Shown piece after piece: positions 51,089 through 60,702 of a DNA stretch of 64,000 nucleotides; position 1 is the stretch's first letter; each line of letters opens with the position of its first letter. The translations under genes were made by a program, and so were the position numbers. The DNA is taken from positions 310,001 to 374,000 of the forward strand of contig OY720101.1 in NCBI GenBank assembly GCA_963082875.1, in the 5' to 3' direction. Origin of the DNA: Corella eumyota (lineage: Eukaryota > Chordata > Ascidiacea > Phlebobranchia > Corellidae). The notes below the pieces were generated by a model. The model was given only the letters and a program-made list of their open reading frames with translations. It ran no database searches and was not told the DNA's origin.

Positions 51089-53872
51089 ATGGGTGTTGGA
51101 TGCTCAACAATACTGGAAGAGTAAGTTGCAATTTAACTTAATTACTTTCTTATAAAATGCTATGCCATAACTCAAAATATTTATGAACTAATTTTCTTGT
51201 TTTTTAGAGATAGTGTGCAGTCAAAAAAAAATTATGTTCCAGTTGAAGTTTACTTAAACCAAGGTAATGGATATATTAATAAAACTTTAATGTTTTAAAT
51301 TTTTTTGTAGATCCAGTGTGCTGGATTTATTTTATATAATTTTTTAATAATACCTAATAACAAAGTGCTATATTTTATAAAACATGAATTAATATTGCAG
51401 GCAAACGTGAGCCAGATTCAGTTATAATAGTTGGTGGAACTAGCAACAAAACCATTCTTTACTTTCCATTTAACAAAACTACAACAATCTTGCCGGTAGG
51501 TTAAATTTCAACAAATGTTTTACCAAATTAAACACGGCTTATAATAGGTAAAGGATTATTCCAAAAATGCAATAGTGGGTAATTTTGTGTTTAAATTGCA
51601 AACTTTAATACTATCACTATTAATCTAACCTCTTACCCTGCCTTATTTTTTCCAATAAAAGGTTGTTAATAAAGGTAATGATTGCCATTGCTCACTATTG
51701 GTTATTTAAGTAAAGTAATTATTAAAAATATTATTAAAGTTGTATAACCTTTGGTATGACAATATTAAAACAAAATTCTTATTTTAAATGTCTAACAACA
51801 ACGAAATGTAATTATTTTAAGCAAAGGAACAAGTTAAGCACCAACAGTACAGCTGTATCGGTGGGACCCAAGGTGTTCACTATAGGGGGACATGGTTATC
51901 CTTATGATGGGACAATACCCAAGAACACCAAGGTTCACCATGTTAATGATGTAGAGTTTATGGATACCTCAGCTGAGGATGAAACCTGGAAGTTTATTCA
52001 ACCAATGATCATCGGGAGGGCAGATCCAACAGCAGTTGTGTTAGATGGTTGGTTTTTTCCTTAAACATTAACTTAAATTATAGATGAGTGTTGGAATATT
52101 AAGGTTTTAGAAGTGGTGTAGTAGTGGTTAGAACACTTGGCTATACAAGCTTGGTTTATTGGTTCAATTTCACATTTACTTTTAAAAATTTTCTTGAGTC
52201 AGGCACCACGATTGGTATTAAATAATGCCTAATAATATCCAAAAATTATAAAGACTTAGGCTAACAATTAGTGTTAACAATTTTCTTGTACTGGTGACCT
52301 TGCAATTTTATTTTTCAAACAACATTTTTGATATTTTTTAGAAAAACTTTATGTGATTGGTGGAATAAAACAGCAGAAGGGTTATGACAAAATATGTGCC
52401 GCAGAGATAGAATGTTACACCCCAGAACAAAGAAATTGGTTTATTTGTGGCCACTTAATTGTGCCACGTTACGAACATCGATCTGTAGTGGAGTTAGGTG
52501 CAAAATTTTAGCAGTTTTATTTATCTAAAGCATGGGGTTGTGGTCAGTACATTTGTGTTCACTACATAAGGTCCTGTGTTCAATTCCCACTGCTCTCATG
52601 CTGTAGTGCTCTTAAGTAAGGTGCTATAAACAGTATTAACTCCTGCTGAGTCAGCATTTAATCAGCAGCTTATAAATTATTATAATCTATAATTTTTTAA
52701 ACTGCTACAGTAAACTTAAGAGTAAGTCAGGGAAACTGATGTTACTCTATGTTTAGATTGTGCAATTGTTCTTTCCACATCAACAATAATAAATGAGATA
52801 AATAAAATTAAAATAACATTGTTTTTTTTTATTATTAGAATTTGAAATCACATATGACGGTTATATAGATTTTTAGATTCTTAATTTACTGAATATTCCA
52901 ATAAATTTATAAAATATTTCCAGATAAAATTTTTACTTTTGGAGGATGCAACAAAGATAACGAAACTTTAACTTCTGTTGAACGTTTCGACCCTGCGACA
53001 AACCAATCAACAATTGTTGCACACCTACCTCTTGTACTAAACAACTTTGCTGCAGTTTTATATCACAATTTAATCTTCATATTGGGTAGGGTTTATTAGA
53101 AATTTAATTTAACATTTTAAACATTGTGTTAAATTTTTGTTTAACATGTAACTGCCTTAAATATTGCTATTATTAGCGCCTTTTTAAAAGGCTTTTATTA
53201 AAACTTTAATGTTTAGTATTTTTGTTTCATGTTTGCTTATACATTTTATATAGGTGGTAGTTCAGACACCGAAAGATATAACCACAAGGTGTTGCTGTTT
53301 GAGCCCTTATCTAGTACCTGGACAGACAATAATATGGAGATGTCAGCTCACCAGACCCAATCTTGTGGTTTAGTGTTAAAAGATGCAATCTACTGTTTTG
53401 GCGGGTAAGTGATGTTTAAGGTTTGGGTGAACATAACAAACATTTAAAATATAAAGTATATGTACTTAAAAAAGTTAAATCTGATAGCTGATAGTCCACC
53501 ATAGCTCATGCTCTTAATTTTCATTATATAGTTTCAAAATAACAAGGTTTATTTATTTTAAAGACCCATAAATTGAACATACATAAATAAAGTTATCATT
53601 AACTAAGCTTTATTACAAATATGTTAAGGTGAGCCTTCCATATAAAACAATGCTTAAGGATCAAACATTGATACAGGATTTTTAGATTTGTTATACTAAC
53701 TTATTTTTGCCTACAAGACCTAAACATTTATTGAACTTTGATTTGACTTCACAGGAGTATTGGTCAGCAAATCATCTCCAAGATATTCTCCGTTGAAACC
53801 AACTCTTGGAAGTTGGAGCAAATGGATCTCGCTTTTCACAAGTGGGAGACACAACAATTTGTTGCTGTGTGA
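51089..53872 (+). CDS. Kelch-repeat propeller protein K3 with acylation-type N-terminus
   Basis: Exons: 51089-51120, 51208-51263, 51401-51495, 51822-52047, 52342-52497, 52924-53085, 53254-53404, 53755-53872; 996 nt (331 aa). The start MGVGCS has Gly2, Cys5 and Ser6, a strong dual-acylation context. Blades include DSVIIVGG, PKVFTIGG, EKLYVIGG, DKIFTFGG and DAIYCFGG, with Trp positions in ETWKFI, RNWFIC, STWTDN and NSWKLE. Intron phases match K1 and K2. The protein ends TQQFVAV. There is no BTB or BACK domain. It is probably a soluble propeller held at a membrane by its N-terminal lipids (inference); a partner or pathway cannot be named. Introns 4 and 5 carry SINEs in the plus orientation. Confidence 0.85.
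52108..52260 (+). mobile_element. Diverged tRNA-derived SINE in intron 4 of K3
   Basis: A tRNA-like head (AAGTGGTGTAGTAGTGGTTA, then TTGGTTCAATTTC) is followed by CAGGCACCACGATTGGTAT and AATAATGCC. The tail differs from family 2, so this may be a third subfamily. Confidence 0.5.
52532..52796 (+). mobile_element. tRNA-derived SINE, family 2, in intron 5 of K3
   Basis: Plus orientation: head with B-box-like TGTTCAATTCCCACTGCT, then TAAGTAAGGTGCTATAAACA, an ATCAGCAGC core and GATGTTACTCTATGTTTAGA, ending near CCACATCAA. Confidence 0.8.
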
Positions 53873-54219
53873 TGTCATAAAAAAAGAAAATTACCAATCA
53901 TTCCAGAAATGTATACACTTGTATATAGACACTGCATAGTTTTTAATTTTTCTTATAGATATAAAATAATCCCAATGCAGAGTAGAACTCTTTTTAAAGT
54001 TTTTAACTCTTTGTTGTATATACTTATACATAGTTTTATGCATTCATATTGCACTGTGTATTTTATTTTCGTGCAGTTTTTTTTACCTAATAAACCTCCA
54101 ACACCAAACACATATTCGAAACTTAATAAAAACAAAAAGTTTACGAACTTAATTTTAATAGTTGAGCTTTAAACAAGAGTTGTAACACTGCTTGGATCAG
54201 CAACAGTTTCGGTGGCATT
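53873..54219. other. Intergenic between convergent K3 and TRMT2A
   Basis: About 350 AT-rich bases expected to hold both 3' UTRs. TGATGTCATAAA overlaps the K3 stop. No other element was recognised. Confidence 0.5.
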
Positions 54220-57200
54220 TTAATTTGCGGCAGTGGCATCAGGATCTTCCATGGTGGCATCTTTGTTTGGCACATTTAAGTCAGATGCCACAGAATCGGA
54301 AGATTGTGGCACATTTATGTCAACAGGCTCTGATTTCGTGGCATCTATTTGTGACCCACTTGAATCAGTTTCCACAGATGTAGTGGCATCCTGTTGAGGC
54401 GTATCTGTATCACTTGCCACGATATCCTGTGGCGTGACACGTTGCCACAACATCACCACCTCACAATGGTTAGTATGAGGATAAAGATCTAATGGTTGGG
54501 CTACGATCGGTTTAAATGGGAGGCCTACAGTTCGCTTCGATTGTGGCCGGCAAAAACTAAAAGATTGGAACAAAAAGCAGATTTACAATGACATTCACTT
54601 TAGGTATTCTAGGTGAAACATATAAAACTTAATGTTTAAACTTACTTGATAAAATTAGTTCTAGCTTGGTTAATGCTGCAAGAAACATAAACAATCTTCT
54701 GAATGGATGGGCACATTCTAAGGGTCTTGACAACCTAGAATGGGGGCGACAATTTAAAATTATGAAGGTTAAATTTTCCAGCACAAATTATTTTCCTTTT
54801 ATTAAGAGTTTTAATATTTTTATTTTTCACCTATTGAATGTTTTTAATTTTAACCTTAACAGGCTGGCAATTTAAGTTTTAATTAACTTTTACTAAAATA
54901 ATTTAAAAATTAAATATTTTATTTACTTTTTGATGAAGTCCACATCTTGGTGGATCCACGACTGCTACCAGACTAATATCGGTTGCCGATAGAAACGGTC
55001 CAACAAGTTGTGGCAACAAATCTTCTGCTTTGCCACAATGAAACTCACAATTTGTTATTTCTTAAATCAAAAAAATAAATAAAATTATTAATTACAATAA
55101 AAATTTTTATAAAACAGTATTTGTAATTTCTTACCATTTATTTCTGCGTTAATTATTGCATCATCAATCGCTTGTTTACAAAAATCGATTCCGATAACAC
55201 GCTTCACTGACTTTGCAAGCCCAATTCCTATCGTACCCGTACCACAACAGACATCCAATAAAATAACTTCTTTTGTGTCGCTTTCTGCTCGTACAAAATC
55301 ACCGACAGTTTTGTACAAAACTTCTGCAGCTCTTGTGTTACACTTTGAACAAAGATTTAGTTAACATTTATAATATTTATAAAAAAGAAGTCGTATGATA
55401 TATTTCATAAATATTTATTCTACAAAGATTTTTAAGATAAGTTTTTATTTTAACAAATTTGAACATAAACAATTTATACAAATATATATTACACAGCCTA
55501 GTGGACAAGACCTTTTTATGTCGAATTTATAGGCTTACAAAATAAATTAAACTGCTGTTTAGGGTATGCAGGTAAATTATTGCTGGCAAATATTAGTTAA
55601 AAGTTGCAACCAAATTCTAATAATTAAAATTTCGATCAGAAGGTGTTGACCAGTATTAAGAAAAGGAATAATATGCAATCATAAATCATAATTTTTCTTA
55701 ATTTGTTAATTTGTAACTTTCATTTACCTGAAAAAAAGCCAAAGGTGAGATCCTGAACTTTAAATCGAACAACTTCTCATAAATCACCCCCTCTCCTTTC
55801 ACCAATGTTAATGGGAAATCATCTGCATTGCTTCGATGTGTTTCTAATGCTTGGAACAACAAGGTTTCAACTTCTATGTTGTTGTCACTAAAATGTTTCA
55901 AAACTTGTTGCTGTTCGGATTCTATTTCACCATCTGTAAGGTCCTGGTAAAATGAACATTTAAGGTTTAAGATAGAATCTCTTAGTCTAAGTTTCAGGTA
56001 AAAATCAAAGTAATGTAAGAAGAATGATCTTAAGTAAAAAACCTTTAACAATCTAGTACAACAAATGTTTAAAGTTTAAAATATAATCTCTACATTTTGT
56101 AAGTAAGTTCTAAAATACAAAGTTAGTTAAAATACAAGGTAATGTAGTAGGCTATCTTCTTAGATAAAAATTAACTTAAAACAATAACTATATAAATAGG
56201 TTGGATTAGTAATGTTTGCCTAACCATACACTTTATTATTTTAAAGGCAAAAACGTGTATAAACTGTAAACATTTCTAAATAGATATATATATATACACT
56301 ATAATTAACAAAAAATAACAATTTAAACTGGTTCACCTGTCTACAAAGTGATACAACGACCATCGCTTTGTCATCTAATGTAGTCCTAACAGTCAAGGTC
56401 CTCCAATACCCTGTATGTACATGAGCGTTATAAACATCAAGGTTGGAAGCTTGGATGTACTTGGTAAATGATGTCGTAATTTGTTTCATCTTGAATGGAA
56501 CGTGAACCAAACAATCTGGTTCTGCAACTTCACAAACTTGGTCTCTAGTTGGTAAAATTAAATATAAATATATGCATTTTAAAAATAAGAAATACCAATT
56601 TTTAAATAATCTAAACATTTAAATATTTGGAATAATATAACTACAAAAACAAACTAATGTAGAATGAAATAAATAACAGACTTTAAATATAATAACAAAC
56701 TTTTGCATTTTGTCTTTAAATCTTAGCCCAAAAAGTTTTTTTTAAGTGGTTTACATTTAAGAATGTCTCTATTAAAAACCAAAAAAAATCGTAATTTAAT
56801 TTGCTAATGTTTTAATGTTATAATGGTTTTAGTGCCTACTTGTATCTTCCCAACCTAAACCCCACACAAGGTTCTCCCTTAACATTCCTTGACATTGTGA
56901 AACCACATTTATTTCGGTACCCACAATCCACCACAGGAGAGGGGAGGATTTGATTGACAGGACAACAAGCTCCACCCTCTTTCTTGTATTGCATAAACCA
57001 ACGAAATAACTAAAAGAAAAATAAATAATAAACATATACAAAAAGGCTTATAAATTAAAAAAGTAAACAAAAAATAAATTAATGTATATACTCTTTAAAT
57101 TAACATTACTTTGAAATAAATTAATGCCAATGGTATACCTACTAAATGCTGTAGTTATAAAAAGGACAAAATTAAATAAATAACATGGTAACAATTTACC

Positions 57201-58829
57201 TCCACGTCTAGTTCCATTAAACAAACATCTCTTCTAAACTGAGATAAACTTTCATGAACAATATTTTGTTTCTTTTTAAGTTGATCTTCGTATTTTATTT
57301 GCCACCATGGAATCACTGAGTTCTTCAACATAACTAGTGAATAAAATCATCATTTTAACTTTAAATTTAAATTATCTCACATTTTTTTAAAATATATATC
57401 TTTATACCAGATGTGGGAAGGTCGACTTCACGACCTTAACATAAAGTAACATTAGTTACCTCAACCCAGTCTCAAGTTGTCTTTGTAGTTTAGGATATTA
57501 TTGATTATAATTGCCCGATAATTATGCTGCTGATTAAGTATTATAGCGTTTTACTCAAGGCATGAAAGCAGTGGGGATCGACCAAGTACCCAATGTAGTG
57601 TAGCAAATGTTCTTACCACCACACCACTCTGCCGGTTTTAAATCTTATTATAATTGTTAGTTTTTACTAAATACTTAAAATCCACAAACCCTCAACATCT
57701 TCAATTTCATTTTCTTTTAATTTTTTCGGATTTATTTCATCTCCGTTGTTCTCATTTGCACGTTTCGTTGCCATGGCATCTTCCTTGGGTTTTGCATTCT
57801 TTACTTGCAGAGTTTTTCCCTTGTACAAAAACCTTTAAAGTAAATACAATTAGCGAAGGTATAATAGAACTTGAGAACTTAACATCATTAACTTAAATGT
57901 TATTGAAATCATGCTTAAAACATTGACCGGCAGCGTGGTGTAGTAGTAAGAACACTTGCTACACCACACATGAGGTCGTAGGTTTGATCCCTGAGCCAAC
58001 ACTTAATCAGCAGCATAATTATTGGGCAATTATAATCTACAATATCCAAAATTGCCACAGGCAACTCGAGACTGGGTCAGGGTAACTAATGTTACTCTAT
58101 GTTTAAGTCGCGCATTCGACTTTCCCACATCGAGGATAAAGATGTATACAGAAAATGTTATTAAAATATTGCTTAAAACATTACAAATTTTTGAAGACAT
58201 AAATTTTAACTTGACACAAATAAAATTTATAGATTTATGTCTTGTTAAAATTGGGAGTTTATTTTTAAAATAAAAAATGTATATTTACCCAGAAAGTTTC
58301 TCGGCAGCTTTTAGTTTATCCTCTTCAGACTTAAATGTGACATAAGCCTTGTTGATGTGTTTGATTATCTTAATTTTGTGAGGTTTTAACTTTAACTTTA
58401 TGGACAACAACTTCTTGCATTCACCTATATCAATAATAGCATCACATATTTGCTTATATTTTAACAGATAAATTATTATTTTATGTTATACAGCAATAAT
58501 TTAGTAAAGAGATGTTTTAATTACCAAATTATTAATTATAGTTAAATTAGTTACTTACCATAACCAAAACATTTTGGAAGACTTGCAATCTCAATTTTAT
58601 AAATTTCTGAAGTAAAGTTGATGGTTTTAGTATATCCATAAGCATCACGTGGGTCTATAGGTTTAGTGACGTCATCTTTGGATGATTCTTTATTTTTTCC
58701 ATTGCTTGTTTGTAAGTTTTCTTCCTTAATTAATGTTTTGCTTTCAATTGACTCCATTTTTACGTTTTCTGGTAAAGCTTCGGGCATTTTTGGTTCCATT
58801 TCAACTGATTTTGGTTCACTTACGTCCAT
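54220..58829 (-). CDS. TRMT2A: tRNA (uracil-5-)-methyltransferase TRMT2A, 11 exons
   Basis: Exons 5' to 3': 58559-58829, 58289-58424, 57690-57832, 57200-57333, 56840-57009, 56337-56544, 55728-55943, 55135-55342, 54927-55060, 54646-54734, 54220-54556. They total 2046 nt (681 aa). An N-terminal RRM-like domain (about 65-150, ending GKTLQVKNAKPK) precedes the TrmA/RumA-type catalytic part. SAM-binding motif LLDVCCGTGTIGIGLA lies near 455-470, DPPRCGLH near 535 and YVSCS near 559, whose Cys should be the nucleophile. FRISPLAFFQ and HCEVV also match the family. It makes m5U54 in tRNA. After HCEVVMLWQRV an acidic tail of about 65 residues repeats DAT, VASD and NVP; I do not recall this in vertebrate proteins. 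The start is ATG 58829. Introns 2 and 3 hold oppositely oriented SINEs. Confidence 0.94.
57408..57637 (-). mobile_element. tRNA-derived SINE, family 2, in intron 3 of TRMT2A
   Basis: Plus-strand order is GATGTGGGAAGGTCGACTT, ACATAAAGTAACATTAG, ATTATGCTGCTGATTAAGT, then the tRNA-like head ending at CTGCCGGTT. The segment between core and head is shortened. Confidence 0.8.
57924..58140 (+). mobile_element. tRNA-derived SINE, family 2, in intron 2 of TRMT2A
   Basis: The head ACCGGCAGCGTGGTGTAGTA with B-box-like GGTTTGATCC joins GAGCCAACACTTAATCAGC, then the tail GTTACTCTATGTTTAAG and CCCACATCGAGGATAA. It faces the copy at 57408-57637 across exon 3. Confidence 0.8.
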
Positions 58830-59298
58830 AGTTTCTATTATAAAGCTTCTGTAAAGAAAGTAAAACAGGTTTAAAGCTTTACTTTTATATTAAAACGACA
58901 AAAACTTAATTTAATTCGCAGCTTAAAATTTTACGAAGCACATGTGCTAATTTGTGCAGTGAAGCAAATAACATAGATCTAAGCTGAAGAATTGTAGCGC
59001 TTAGTATACTACAAAATTAGTTTTAAAATTCTTAATATTTAAAGCTAGAATCAACTATAATTTACACTTTTAATAAACTTTAAATTATTATTTTATAAAA
59101 ACTCAGTTAAATTAGGTTTTCGAACTTCCTAGTATACGCAATTTCACTTGACACATCTCGGTTACAACTATTATGTGTTTTGTTTTCAGCATGTTGTGCA
59201 ATAATTTTAATGCGAAAAAATATAATTTTAAACCTAGTTGAATGTTCAATTAATAGTCATTTGTTTTAACCCTTTAAAGGTGTAAACATTGGTATAAG
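58830..59298. promoter_or_regulatory. Divergent promoter region, TRMT2A and SBDS
   Basis: A 469-base gap between oppositely oriented genes for tRNA modification and ribosome maturation. It probably serves both promoters. No TATA box or known element was identified by eye. Confidence 0.45.
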
Positions 59299-60057
59299 AT
59301 GTCGTTAATATTTACACCAACGAACCAAGTTAGGTTAACAAATGTAGCCACAGTTCGAATGAAAAAAGCCGGAAAAAGATTTGAAATTGCGTGTTACAAA
59401 AACAAAGTGATGTCATGGCGAAACAAAACCGAAAAAGACATTGACGAAGTCTTACAAACACACACGGTTTTCACAAACGTTTCAAAGGGACTTGTAGCTA
59501 AAAACGACGATTTAATAAAAGCGTTTGGAACGGATAATCAGCCTGATGTTTGTATAAAAATTCTCGCTAAAGGTGAACTTCAAGTCTCGGAAAAAGAACG
59601 AAATGTTAAACTTGAAAGCATGTTCCGTGACATTGCAACGATTGTAACCGAAATGTGTGTAAACCCTGACACAAAACGGCCATATACAGTAACAATAATA
59701 GAACGTGAAATGAAAGATACGATCCATTATTCAGTGAACCCGAATAGAAACGCAAAACAACAAGCACTACAAGTTATTAAACTTTTAAAAGAGAAAATCT
59801 GTATAAACAGAGCTGAGATGAGACTTAAACTTTACCTGCCTGGTAAGGACTCTAAAAAGGTAAAAGAGAAGTTAAAACCATTTATAAAAACTGTTGAAAA
59901 CGAGGAATATTTGTCGGGTTTTGAGATGGTTTGTTTAATTGATCCTGGATGCTACCGACAAATTGATGAAGTTATTAACAAGGAAACAAGAGGTAAGGGA
60001 AAAGTTGAGGTTCTTAACTTAAAGGAAGTGGAGGAATCACAAGAAATATTAAGTTAA
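59299..60057 (+). CDS. SBDS: Ribosome maturation protein SBDS, single exon
   Basis: An uninterrupted ORF of 252 aa against 250 in human. The N-terminal FYSH domain (about 1-95) contains [19 protein letters not shown] and [11 protein letters not shown]; the central helical domain (about 100-170) contains [15 protein letters not shown] and [10 protein letters not shown]; the C-terminal ferredoxin-like domain (about 171-252) contains [11 protein letters not shown] and [10 protein letters not shown]. With EFL1 it releases eIF6 from new 60S subunits. It has no intron, unlike every other gene in the window, which might reflect a retrocopy that replaced the ancestral gene or simple intron loss. The ORF is intact with no sign of decay. 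Start ATG 59299 gives [15 protein letters not shown], matching the family N-terminus. Confidence 0.97.
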   Translation: MSLIFTPTNQVRLTNVATVRMKKAGKRFEIACYKNKVMSWRNKTEKDIDEVLQTHTVFTNVSKGLVAKNDDLIKAFGTDNQPDVCIKILAKGELQVSEKERNVKLESMFRDIATIVTEMCVNPDTKRPYTVTIIEREMKDTIHYSVNPNRNAKQQALQVIKLLKEKICINRAEMRLKLYLPGKDSKKVKEKLKPFIKTVENEEYLSGFEMVCLIDPGCYRQIDEVINKETRGKGKVEVLNLKEVEESQEILS

Positions 60058-60075
60058 TTTTGTTACAAAGTTGTT

Positions 60076-60081
60076 AATAAA
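60076..60081 (+). terminator. Polyadenylation hexamer of SBDS
   Basis: AATAAA 19 bases after the SBDS stop, with a second possible hexamer about 20 bases further on. Confidence 0.5.
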
Positions 60082-60702
60082 TGTGTTGTTGTTGAAATAA
60101 AAAAGTAAATAGGTTGATAAATGTCCTTCTGTCCTTACTTTTAAATTTGCTAAATAAAATAACATTAGCAAACTTATTTTTCTATATTTTCAGTTACCCC
60201 TGGTCCAGTTAGCCTAGTTTGAATATAAAAGTACTGCAACATTTGTGCATTAATATTTGGTGCAAATAATTTTAACGTTTTTTAACATGTCACAAATTAA
60301 ACTCATATTTGTATTTAAACGAGAATGTTACAACTTAGTTTTACTACAAGAAGTGAATAACATTATTTTGTTGGAATTAAAACAATAAGCCTTTAATGTA
60401 AATGTTTTAAACATTAAACACTTAAGAAAAACTACGAGAAATAAGTTGTCAAGGTTTTGAATTTATAGTAAATAAAAAAAATTTAATGACAAGTCAAAAA
60501 CAGCATAACCATCGACATCAAAAAACAATCATAATTGTCTTTATATGTGGAAACATAAAAAAATGCTAACATACTAAACTAGTTTGTTGTAAATGATAGA
60601 AATAACATTAATAAACACAACAAGCTAACCTTAACATTGAAGTTATATATATAAAAGTACACCAACCTCCTATATCATAACAATTTTGAGCCCAATTAAA
60701 AC
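60082..60702. other. Intergenic between convergent SBDS and BTB zinc-finger genes
   Basis: About 620 AT-rich bases, presumably including the 3' UTR of the zinc-finger gene. No gene, repeat family or conserved element was recognised. Confidence 0.5.

Noticed and set aside
44719-53872. K1-K3 as fragments of KLHL genes that lost their BTB exons
   Set aside because: Each has its own in-frame start exon with the same acylation-type motif and a complete, in-frame set of exons, and no BTB-like sequence lies upstream.
57924-57995. tRNA gene
   Set aside because: The A- and B-box-like head continues into a tail shared by eight other copies, which marks it as a SINE. The same applies to all other tRNA-like heads here.
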